7,828 nt of DNA from UKL13-2 sp040006575 (lineage in GTDB: Bacteria; Pseudomonadota; Gammaproteobacteria; Burkholderiales; Usitatibacteraceae): contig JBDTWS010000170.1 in NCBI GenBank assembly GCA_040006575.1, positions 1-7,828 on the forward strand, given 5' to 3'. Numbering within the stretch: the stretch's first letter is position 1; every line of letters begins with the position of its first letter. Under the pieces are notes generated by a model that saw nothing but the letters and a program-made list of their open reading frames with translations, had not been told where the DNA came from and ran no database searches. Made by a program: the position numbers and the translations under genes. Positions 1 through 5,657 of the stretch are shown here, in pieces.

Positions 1-90
1 GAACAAGTTGTAATCAACAACGAACCACTCAGCCTGAATGACCTGTCCCTGGCCCTCGTCGGCGGCGGTCAATGCGTCGTCACGTTCTAG
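1..90 (+). CDS. Partial small peptide with double-glycine leader-like motif (3' end only)
   Basis: The frame is open from the left edge and ends with two in-frame stops in a row (TAG 88-90, TAA 91-93). Only 29 residues are visible; the start is outside the window. The visible part contains LSLNDLSLALVGGG and then ends in QCVVTF. Counting back from the third glycine gives Val at -4 and Leu at -7, with Gly at -1 and -2, which matches the pattern of leaders cut by C39 peptidases (L-S-x-x-E-L-x-x-I/V-x-G-G), although Ser replaces the usual Glu at -8. A C39-peptidase ABC exporter is encoded convergently 145 nt away, so this is a plausible exported-peptide precursor. The oddity is the very short tail, six residues after the glycines. 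An antiparallel frame on the minus strand is also open here, so the call is probable rather than certain. Confidence 0.5.
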   Translation, partial: EQVVINNEPLSLNDLSLALVGGGQCVVTF

Positions 91-111
91 TAATACCTTG
101 GAAATCTGCGG

Positions 112-146
112 CACTCGCGCGTTGAGAATAGGCTCGACGCGATGTG
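112..146. terminator. Weak hairpin in the convergent gap
   Basis: CACTCGCG (112-119) pairs with CGCGATGTG (138-146) through 8 bp with one bulged T and an 18-nt loop. It lies between the stop of the left-edge peptide ORF and the stop of the ABC exporter. No T-tract follows on either strand, so termination is only a guess. The rest of 94-235 holds nothing else recognisable on the plus strand. Confidence 0.2.
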
Positions 147-235
147 ACAAGGTTTGTGTATCCGACCCGATCAGGCGTTTCCGGCCATGCTGATCAATTG
201 TGGCTCTCAAATGACCGCGGTTCCCAACAAGGGTT

Positions 236-2296
236 TCACAGCCTGAATATCCGCCCAGCGCTAACCGACTCGGCCCGATGGCTAACAAACACAGTACTGG
301 ACACTACCCCTGCGATCCGGGCGCGAATCTCCTGTTCCTGCGACGAATCCACCTGGTCCAGCGTCTCATCCAGGAATAGCACCTGCGGTTTCCGGTAAAG
401 CGCACGCGCCAGCATCACACGCTGCTTCTGCCCGCCCGACAAGCTCATTCCCAGCGAACCGACGATGGTGTTGTATCCCATCGGAGTGGCCGCGACTTCC
501 GCTTCAATCTGCGCCAGCCTGGCGCATTCGCGAACGCGTTCGGGATCATGGTCGCCGTCGAAGAAACTGATGTTGTCCTCAATGGTGCCGACAAATAGCT
601 GGTCGTCCTGCATGACCGCACCGATCTTCGAACGATACTGTCCCAGGTCCCAATCGCGCAGGTCACGGCCATTGATCAGTACCTGCCCTTCCGTGGGCTG
701 AAGCAACCCCAGCAGAACTTTCAATAGCGTCGTCTTGCCGCAACCCGAGGGGCCTACGATCGCCACGCGTTCGCCCGGCATGATCTGCAAATTCACGCCG
801 CGAAACGCGTAACCTTCCGGCCCATACGCAAAACCAAGGTTGCGTGCCTCGATGGAAATCGGTTCGGTCGATTCCGCGAATACCGATTGCGCGGTATGCG
901 TCGTTTCCGCTTCGGCCAGCGCGATGTCGGCAATGCGTTCTGCATGCAAATCCAGCATGCGGAATTCATTCCACTTGTCGATCAGGTTGTTCACGCGGCC
1001 CAGGAAAACCAGCTTGAATCCGAGGAATGCATACAGCATGCCGACTGAAAACTTGCCTTCCATCACCAACAATGCGCCCAGCCAGACGACGATGATGTTC
1101 TCCAGGCCGAACACCAGGCTGTTGGCCGCGCGCTGGAATATGCCGACATTCTGGACTTTCACGCCCGCATTGATCTGGTCCACCACCAGGTTCTGGTAGG
1201 AACCACGCCGCTCGTTTTCGCGCATGTTGAGCTTGATGGCCATCATGCCGCGCAACGTTTCGATGAAATGGGTGCTGGCTTTCGATTCGTGCGCCAGTTG
1301 CTCGTCGGTGGCGTAACGCTGCGGATAGTAGAAATACCAGCGCAGCATGGCGTAGATCAGCGCCGCGCCCAGCACCACCGAGGTGAGTTTGAGGCTGTAA
1401 AAGAACATCACGCTCAACGTAATGAGCACCATCACACCGTCGATAAACGTTTCGACAAACGTGGTCGACAGCGTTTTCTGGATGAAATCGACACTGCGGA
1501 ATTTGGAAACGATATCGCCGATATTGCGCTTCTCGAACCAGCCCAGCGGCAGTTTCAGCAGGTGATTGAACAGCGCCGTCAGCAGTCGCAGGTTGAAATG
1601 CGTGCTGAGGTACACGCCGACGAACGCACGCACTGCGCTGACCACCACCTGTATCAGCACCAGCGCGGAAAACGCGATCCCCAATACCGCCAGCAGGTCT
1701 GTATCGCGCCCCACCAATACCCGATCGACCACCATCTGCAGGAAAAACGGCATCGCGATGGCGAACACTTCGAGCGCCAGGGACAGCAACACCAGCTGGA
1801 AAATCGTCCCTGCCATGCCGGAGCCGGCCGACAGCAATTGCCAGGCGCTGACCTTTTCGCGCTCATCGACGCGGCGGAAATCCTGGTTGGGCGTGAACTC
1901 CATCGCCACGCCCGTGAAGTGGCGCGACGCATCGGCCAGAGACAACTTGCGCTTGCCCCGTCCGGGATCATGAACGATGAGTTTCTTGCCGGAGAATCCC
2001 GTGAGCACCACAAAATGATTCATGTCCCAATGCAGCACTGCCGGCAATTGCAGTTTGGACAGCCCTTCCAGCGAAACCTGTACACCGCGTGCAGCCAGCC
2101 CCATCGACTCGGCCACCTGCGACACATGCTTGAGGGTGATGCCTTTCAATGACGGCGATAACCGCAGCCGCATTGCCGAAAGATCGGTGAGGTGTCCGTG
2201 GTACGACGCCACCATGGCCAGGCATGCGATGCCGCATTCGGGCGCTTCGCTTTGGAGAATGACCGGCACGCGCCGGCCGAACAGGCCGCCGCTCAT
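236..2296 (-). CDS. Peptidase C39 domain-containing ABC transporter (bacteriocin/GG-peptide exporter, RaxB/CvaB type)
   Basis: This inner-membrane exporter would cleave double-glycine leaders and pump the released peptide out using ATP. The protein is 686 residues from the ATG at 2296. The C39 peptidase domain (about 11-135) has oxyanion Gln15, nucleophile Cys21 (ECG), His94 (MNH) and Asp110 (HDP). The membrane domain (about 160-435) follows, then the nucleotide-binding domain (about 480-686) with Walker A GPSGCGKT (515-522), Q-loop Gln563, signature LSGGQ (619-623), Walker B LFLDE (640-644) and switch His673. The D-loop region reads LDQVD rather than the usual SALD/HLD, and the chain stops 13 residues after the switch His. 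The frame extends upstream to a TTG at 2362 inside the adaptor gene, but that adds a Cys-rich tail with no family resemblance. The ATG gives the usual GRRVPVILQ start, 31 nt after the adaptor stop, although its Shine-Dalgarno is weak. It is cotranscribed with the HlyD-type adaptor. Confidence 0.95.
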   Translation of the reverse strand: MSGGLFGRRVPVILQSEAPECGIACLAMVASYHGHLTDLSAMRLRLSPSLKGITLKHVSQVAESMGLAARGVQVSLEGLSKLQLPAVLHWDMNHFVVLTGFSGKKLIVHDPGRGKRKLSLADASRHFTGVAMEFTPNQDFRRVDEREKVSAWQLLSAGSGMAGTIFQLVLLSLALEVFAIAMPFFLQMVVDRVLVGRDTDLLAVLGIAFSALVLIQVVVSAVRAFVGVYLSTHFNLRLLTALFNHLLKLPLGWFEKRNIGDIVSKFRSVDFIQKTLSTTFVETFIDGVMVLITLSVMFFYSLKLTSVVLGAALIYAMLRWYFYYPQRYATDEQLAHESKASTHFIETLRGMMAIKLNMRENERRGSYQNLVVDQINAGVKVQNVGIFQRAANSLVFGLENIIVVWLGALLVMEGKFSVGMLYAFLGFKLVFLGRVNNLIDKWNEFRMLDLHAERIADIALAEAETTHTAQSVFAESTEPISIEARNLGFAYGPEGYAFRGVNLQIMPGERVAIVGPSGCGKTTLLKVLLGLLQPTEGQVLINGRDLRDWDLGQYRSKIGAVMQDDQLFVGTIEDNISFFDGDHDPERVRECARLAQIEAEVAATPMGYNTIVGSLGMSLSGGQKQRVMLARALYRKPQVLFLDETLDQVDSSQEQEIRARIAGVVSSTVFVSHRAESVSAGRIFRL

Positions 2297-2327
2297 GTCC
2301 AACGTGGCCTGCCGAACAATCCGCCGC

Positions 2328-3575
2328 TCACAGGCGCCCCCGCAATTGCAGAACCGGTTCAAAAATCCATTCGAGCAAGCTGCGTTTTTCGAGCAGGATA
2401 TCGGCGTTCACCAACATTCCCGAGCGCAACGGGATTTCCTGGCCCATCGCAGCAACAGTCTGCTTGTCGAGTTTCGCGGTAATGCGATACGCCGCTTCAC
2501 GCACCGTCAGCGGCCCGATCTTGTCACCCGGTGACCACACCGTCTGGCTCACGTCCGCGATCACGCCGCGATATTGCCCAAAGCGTTCGTAGGGAAATGC
2601 TTCGTAGCGCAGGATCACTTCCTTGCCTTTGGTGACGAAGCCGATGGCGCGGGTAGGCACCAGCATTTCCGCCTGCAACTGGCTGCCGGCCGGCAGGATG
2701 GTGGCGAACGGGCTGTCCGCTGTCACCGACTGGCCTGCGCTGACAGCGATGTTGGTCACCACACCGGTAATCGGCGCCTGGATAATCGTCTCGCGCCGCG
2801 CGTCCTCCTGCAGGAGACTTTGCTGCACTTCACTCAGCTGGCGGTTCATCTGCTCGACTTGCGTGCGAGAACGCAACGCCACAGCCGGCTCCTCCAGCCT
2901 GGCAGTTGACAAGTCCCGCTCCAGCGCAGCCTTCGACCGCCGCAAAGTTTGCGTGCGAATTTCCTGGTCTGTGACGACGTCCTGCTTTTCGCGCGCCACG
3001 ATTTCCGAAACGAACTTGTCTTTTGCGAGTTGCTGGTAGCGCTTCGCTGTTTCCTTGGCCGAGCCCAGCCGCTGTCCCTGCAGCTTGATCTCCTGGTCGA
3101 TCTGCGTGATTTCGCCCTGGATATCGACGATGCGCTTCTTCGCCTGCTGGATCTGCTGCTCGGCCAGCTCCTTCATCTGCACCTGCTCTTTTTCCAGGCT
3201 GCCTCGGCGCGAATTGAGTTCACCGCTGACCATCGCACTGGTCGATGCGGATGATGCGGTGGCGCGGTCAACCGAAAGACGCAGCATGGGCGTGCCGGCC
3301 TTCACCTCCTGGCCTTCCTTCACCAGCAGTTCCGCCACACGTCCGGCATCGGTGATGGACACCTTGGCCGCGCCCACGTCCAGCTGCAAGAAGCCTTCCA
3401 CCCGCTCGCGGCGCGTGTACTGGCCCCATACGGCGATGGCGATCATCAAGCCCGCCGCACACACCGCCAGCAGGGTCATGCCCCACATCGGCAATGGTCG
3501 CGCGATGGTGGCTTCGCCGAGGAACTTCTCGCGCTGCGCATCGATCGCTTCCTGCCGGAACAGCTTCTTGGTCAT
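2328..3575 (-). CDS. HlyD-family periplasmic adaptor (membrane fusion protein) of the peptide exporter
   Basis: This adaptor would link the inner-membrane ABC exporter to a TolC-like outer-membrane channel. It is 415 residues from the ATG at 3575, beginning MTKKLFRQEAIDAQ, a start typical of RaxA/CvaA-like proteins. A single membrane segment lies at about 31-50 (MTLLAVCAAGLMIAIAVW) with a short cytoplasmic N-terminus. Two lipoyl half-motifs (about 70-105, and 264-300 with QAPITGVV) flank a long Gln/Glu/Lys-rich coiled-coil hairpin (about 115-262). A beta-barrel region (about 300-395) follows, and the C-terminus LLEWIFEPVLQLRGRL is characteristic of the subfamily. It is the first gene of a two-gene operon with the C39 ABC transporter, 31 nt downstream. 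The Shine-Dalgarno before the ATG is poor. A longer frame reaching a TTG at 3737 adds 54 residues unlike the family and is not favoured. No outer-membrane partner is encoded in the window. Confidence 0.93.
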   Translation of the reverse strand: MTKKLFRQEAIDAQREKFLGEATIARPLPMWGMTLLAVCAAGLMIAIAVWGQYTRRERVEGFLQLDVGAAKVSITDAGRVAELLVKEGQEVKAGTPMLRLSVDRATASSASTSAMVSGELNSRRGSLEKEQVQMKELAEQQIQQAKKRIVDIQGEITQIDQEIKLQGQRLGSAKETAKRYQQLAKDKFVSEIVAREKQDVVTDQEIRTQTLRRSKAALERDLSTARLEEPAVALRSRTQVEQMNRQLSEVQQSLLQEDARRETIIQAPITGVVTNIAVSAGQSVTADSPFATILPAGSQLQAEMLVPTRAIGFVTKGKEVILRYEAFPYERFGQYRGVIADVSQTVWSPGDKIGPLTVREAAYRITAKLDKQTVAAMGQEIPLRSGMLVNADILLEKRSLLEWIFEPVLQLRGRL

Positions 3576-3837
3576 GAGAGTGTGAAATTCAGTCTTGTTT
3601 TTTTGCCCATGCAACGCGGGCCTCCCCGTGGGGCCGCAGGCAGAGGGATTGTAATGCAACTGCCACAAGATAAGCGGCATTCCCAAAGTACCGGTAAGCA
3701 CGCAGTAAGCAGCCTTCAGAAACGATGCAGGAAACAAACTAGTCGCCTGTCACGAAATCATCACGCCGGTGAAACCTGTGCGCAACACAGCGCCGATAAC
3801 CTGCTCGCAGAAAGTCATTTCATTGCGAGGAGGCAGC
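3576..3837. promoter_or_regulatory. Divergent intergenic region between exporter operon and N-acyltransferase
   Basis: This 262-nt gap must hold the promoters of both divergent units. On the minus strand a TACAAT box (3648-3653) is a possible -10 for the exporter operon, with no convincing -35. A GC-rich imperfect hairpin (about 3617-3638, CCCC/GGGG core) sits in the resulting exporter leader. No clear plus-strand promoter is seen, but the Shine-Dalgarno GAGGAGG (3827-3833) is excellent. A 100-codon plus-strand frame crosses the gap but lacks a ribosome site and runs into the next gene. Confidence 0.3.
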
Positions 3838-4638
3838 ATGTTGAATCCAGCGCCGGGCAATCCATTTTCACTTCAGTCCGATAACGCGACACCGATGCGC
3901 AAGAACCGCTACACCGTCTCGCTGGCGCGCACCACGCGCGAGGTCGAGGAATCGCAGCGGCTGCGCTACCAGGTTTTTTTCGAGGAAATGGGCGCCACGT
4001 CAAAATCGCAACATCCCGAGCTGGACGTGGATGCGTACGACGATGATTGCGAACACCTGATCGTGCGCGACCAGGAAACGCTGGCCGTCGTGGGCTGCTA
4101 TCGCATTATGCGACCCGATGTGGCAAGACGCCGCGGCGCGTTTTATTCCGACAGCGAATTCGATTTGTCACGCCTGCATCACCTGCGCAACAACATCGCC
4201 GAAGTCGGTCGCGCCTGCATTCATCCCGCGTATCGCGCGGGCAGCGTGATCATGCTGCTCTGGTCCGGGCTGGCGCGCGTGGTAGCCGAAAGTGGCTACG
4301 AATATGCCATCGGCTGCGCCAGCATCAACCTGGCCGACGGCCATGCCAATGCCGTCGCGGTCTATCGTGAATCGGCAGCGAAATGCCTGGCACCGCCGGA
4401 GTACCGAGTGTTTCCGAAGAATCCGTATCCGCTTCGCGACCTGCGCGCCATTGAATCGATCACGCCACCACGCGTGCCGCCATTGCTGAAAGGCTATATA
4501 CGCATTGGTGCCTGGATCGGCGGCGAGCCGGCCTGGGATCCGGATTTCAATACGGCGGATTTATTTATCCTGCTTCCCGTCGCGCGCATGGCGGCGACGT
4601 ACTCGCGGCATTTCCTGGGGCAGGAACGCGCAGCCTGA
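3838..4638 (+). CDS. OlsB/FeeM-type GNAT N-acyltransferase (putative ornithine-lipid or N-acyl amino acid synthase)
   Basis: This family transfers a fatty acyl group, usually 3-hydroxyacyl from acyl carrier protein, to the alpha-amino group of an amino acid; with ornithine it is the first step of ornithine-lipid synthesis at the inner membrane. The protein is 266 residues. Family hallmarks are LRYQVFFEEMGA (42-53), CEHLIV (71-76), EVGRACIHPAYR (122-133), IGCASI (158-163) and the C-terminal KGYIRIGAWIGGEPAWD (218-234) followed by DFNTADLFILLP. The ATG at 3838 is chosen because GAGGAGG lies four bases upstream. An in-frame ATG at 3895 has no ribosome site. No olsA-like second acyltransferase is adjacent, so the product could stop at an N-acyl amino acid. 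It is divergent from the exporter operon and convergent with the 84-residue unknown gene. Family assignment is firm; the amino acid substrate is inferred. Confidence 0.88.
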   Translation: MLNPAPGNPFSLQSDNATPMRKNRYTVSLARTTREVEESQRLRYQVFFEEMGATSKSQHPELDVDAYDDDCEHLIVRDQETLAVVGCYRIMRPDVARRRGAFYSDSEFDLSRLHHLRNNIAEVGRACIHPAYRAGSVIMLLWSGLARVVAESGYEYAIGCASINLADGHANAVAVYRESAAKCLAPPEYRVFPKNPYPLRDLRAIESITPPRVPPLLKGYIRIGAWIGGEPAWDPDFNTADLFILLPVARMAATYSRHFLGQERAA

Positions 4639-4691
4639 GTTGTGTTGTGACTACACCAATGCCCGGGACAGCAGCGCAACCATAATCGAAA

Positions 4692-4727
4692 GGCCATCCC
4701 GCCACCCATCGGCTGGGCGGGATGGCC
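4692..4727. terminator. Hairpin terminator between convergent genes
   Basis: GGCCATCCCGCC (4692-4703) and GGCGGGATGGCC (4716-4727) form a perfect 12-bp GC-rich stem with a 12-nt loop. It lies between the stop of the N-acyltransferase and the stop of the convergent 84-residue gene. Read on the minus strand it is followed by TTTCGATTAT, a weak T-tract. On the plus strand there is none. It probably serves both genes, mainly the minus-strand one. Confidence 0.65.
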
Positions 4728-4759
4728 CCAGTGCGTTGATAGGTGTTGCGGAGGGGACG

Positions 4760-5014
4760 TTACTGGATTACCGGCCCGTGGCGAATTTCGGCGTGATCCA
4801 GCAGGGTGAGTTTCGACAGGTAGTGACGGTCGAGGCGCCAGTCGTCGATCATGCCCATGGCCAGCCTGAACGCTTCGTGATCGAGTTCATACAATTTGCT
4901 GAACGAATAAACCGAACCCGTCTCGAGTGCGATAGCCAGTTCCAGCAGTGCAGGCGTGTCGGCGGAGTCCGGATTGGACGCGACGTACTTGGCCACTTTC
5001 TTGATGTTGTTCAT
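4760..5014 (-). CDS. Uncharacterised 84-residue protein
   Basis: I do not recognise a named family. The ATG at 5014 is chosen because AGGGGA lies about nine bases upstream; a GTG 24 nt earlier is in frame but has no such site. The protein begins MNNIKKVAKYVASNPDSADT and looks soluble and mostly helical. A basic first helix is followed by a Leu/Ala/Glu-rich helix (ALLELAIALETG), then SFSKLYELDHEAF and DDWRLDRHYLSKL. It has no signal peptide, no membrane segment, no cysteine and no double-glycine motif, so it is unlikely to be an exporter substrate. It is transcribed alone towards the N-acyltransferase and separated from it by a hairpin terminator. A promoter-like element and a leader of roughly 110 nt lie upstream. 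Confidence 0.75.
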   Translation of the reverse strand: MNNIKKVAKYVASNPDSADTPALLELAIALETGSVYSFSKLYELDHEAFRLAMGMIDDWRLDRHYLSKLTLLDHAEIRHGPVIQ

Positions 5015-5098
5015 GCGAGATTTCCCCTGAGTGCACATCGTGAGCGTGTGTGGCGCAGCCGAACGGCCTGCCGGAACAGCCGCAAGATTACACGCAAA

Positions 5099-5204
5099 CT
5101 TGCGCGCGTTGCATTCGCAAATTTATGTTTTTTATACATGGTTTTGCAATGAAACTGTCATAGAGATTTGCATTCAACAGCTTGCGCGCCATTGCTCGTA
5201 AATT
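5099..5204. repeat. Imperfect direct repeat flanking the promoter-like element
   Basis: Copy 1 is 5099-5123 and copy 2 is 5181-5204, 82 nt apart. Both begin CTTGCGCGC, then share TTGC, TCG and a final AAATT, with a few mismatches and gaps; about 21 of 26 aligned positions agree. Copy 1 falls near the expected transcription start of the 84-residue gene and copy 2 about 20 nt upstream of the -35-like box, so paired regulator sites are possible. Confidence 0.3.
5131..5161 (-). promoter_or_regulatory. Possible sigma70-like promoter of the 84-residue gene
   Basis: On the minus strand ATGACA (5161-5156) and TATAAA (5136-5131) each match five of six consensus bases, but the 19-nt spacer is longer than ideal. 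An A-rich run follows. An overlapping alternative is TTGCAA (5149-5144) with CATAAA (5127-5122), spacer 16. Either choice gives an untranslated leader of about 110 nt before the ATG at 5014. Confidence 0.35.
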
Positions 5205-5216
5205 ACGCAAAGCAAT
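5191..5216. terminator. Hairpin just after the 53-residue gene
   Basis: One base after the stop of the minus-strand 53-residue gene, ATTGCT and AGCAAT (outer 6 bp) enclose an inner CGTA/TACG stem with a three-base bulge. No T-tract follows, so it may be an mRNA 3'-end structure or a regulator site rather than a classical terminator. It overlaps the right copy of the direct repeat. Confidence 0.3.
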
Positions 5217-5217
5217 C

Positions 5218-5379
5218 TCAGAATGCCTGCGATTTGTCACCTGCGCGCAACTTCGCTGCAAGACGCGACCACTGCAATGCAAAGACCTCCGCCGCACCCC
5301 AGATCACCGCACCGCAAACCGCTATCGATGAAATGAGGCGGGGACGCAAGGCCATTGACCGTGCAAACTTTTTCCTCAT
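5218..5379 (-). CDS. Small basic single-span membrane protein (53 aa), function unknown
   Basis: The protein starts at the ATG at 5379, seven bases after an AGGGAG Shine-Dalgarno that clearly decides the start over an ATG nine codons upstream. It begins MRKKFARSMALRPR, a strongly basic cytoplasmic-type N-terminus. A hydrophobic segment of about 20 residues follows (about 15-35, LISSIAVCGAVIWGAAEVFA), then a short basic tail (LRAGDKSQAF). The arrangement predicts one membrane helix with the N-terminus inside. I recognise no family. It lies 23 nt downstream of an even smaller ORF with its own good ribosome site, so the two are probably cotranscribed. A small hairpin follows the stop. The exported substrate of the C39 transporter is not suggested, because there is no double-glycine leader. 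Confidence 0.6.
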   Translation of the reverse strand: MRKKFARSMALRPRLISSIAVCGAVIWGAAEVFALQWSRLAAKLRAGDKSQAF

Positions 5380-5402
5380 GCGTTTCTCCCTTAGTGAACG
5401 AC

Positions 5403-5483
5403 TCATTGGTCAAACACAGCCAACCAGTGATCGCACAATAGTTCTTCCAGTGTCGCCTCAAGCCCAAACCAGATCGCGCTCAT
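5403..5483 (-). CDS. Candidate 26-residue acidic small protein
   Basis: This very short frame begins with an ATG at 5483, four bases after GAGGTG, one of the better Shine-Dalgarno sites in the window, and ends at TGA 5405-5403. The peptide starts MSAIWFGLEATLEELL and ends in LAVFDQ. It has five acidic residues, no Lys or Arg, two Trp and one Cys, and could form an amphipathic helix. It is directly upstream of the 53-residue membrane protein. It may be a real microprotein or a leader peptide whose translation tunes the downstream gene. The ribosome site and tidy spacing are the only evidence, since the length is too short for coding statistics. Confidence 0.45.
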   Translation of the reverse strand: MSAIWFGLEATLEELLCDHWLAVFDQ

Positions 5484-5534
5484 AAAGCACCTCGCCATAG
5501 TTGGAAACCGGACCTGCATCACCTTAGTGTGTGC

Positions 5535-5591
5535 ACATGAAAGCGGCATGTCAGTCATGTGACGCGCATGTGACGGCGGCGAAAATATAGT
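5535..5591. promoter_or_regulatory. Phased CATG-box array with a -10-like element upstream of the M14 peptidase operon
   Basis: Four CATG cores start at 5536, 5547, 5556 and 5567, that is 11, 9 and 11 nt apart. The last two form a tandem 11-mer (CATGTGACGCG / CATGTGACGGC, 5556-5577), the first two an inverted repeat ACATG-N7-CATGT, and 5554-5563 reads GTCATGTGAC, a TGAC dyad. TATAGT (5586-5591) downstream matches five of six bases of a -10 box, with no recognisable -35, which would fit an activator-dependent promoter reading towards 5658. The same region is upstream of the minus-strand small ORFs. Confidence 0.4.
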
Positions 5592-5657
5592 TGGCCGGGA
5601 GTGAACGGATATTGGCTATGCTCGCGACCACAACATTTATATGGCGCCCTCAAATCC

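Noticed and set aside
1268..2152. 294-codon plus-strand frame opposite the ABC exporter
   Set aside because: Its His/Gln/Arg-rich text is typical of the reverse complement of a GC-rich gene, and the exporter on the other strand has all its motifs.
2297..2362. TTG-initiated N-terminal extension of the ABC exporter (Cys-rich, overlapping the adaptor gene)
   Set aside because: It has no ribosome site and no resemblance to family N-termini; the ATG at 2296 gives the expected distance to the catalytic cysteine.
3582..3884. 100-codon plus-strand frame in the gap before the N-acyltransferase
   Set aside because: It has no Shine-Dalgarno, low-complexity basic composition, and overlaps the well-supported N-acyltransferase start in another frame.
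4692..4727. 12-bp palindrome as a possible mobile-element end or attachment site
   Set aside because: A single hairpin between convergent genes, with no transposase, target duplication or second copy, is best read as a terminator.
4505..5152. 215-codon plus-strand frame overlapping the N-acyltransferase end and the 84-residue gene
   Set aside because: It runs through the terminator hairpin and is antisense to a gene with a clear ribosome site; no ribosome site or recognisable motif of its own.
5237..5467. 76-codon minus-strand frame overlapping the 26- and 53-residue ORFs
   Set aside because: It uses a third frame with no Shine-Dalgarno, while the two shorter ORFs each have one at good spacing.
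5168..5485. 105-codon plus-strand frame across the small ORFs
   Set aside because: It is antisense to two ORFs with strong Shine-Dalgarno sites and has no ribosome site itself.
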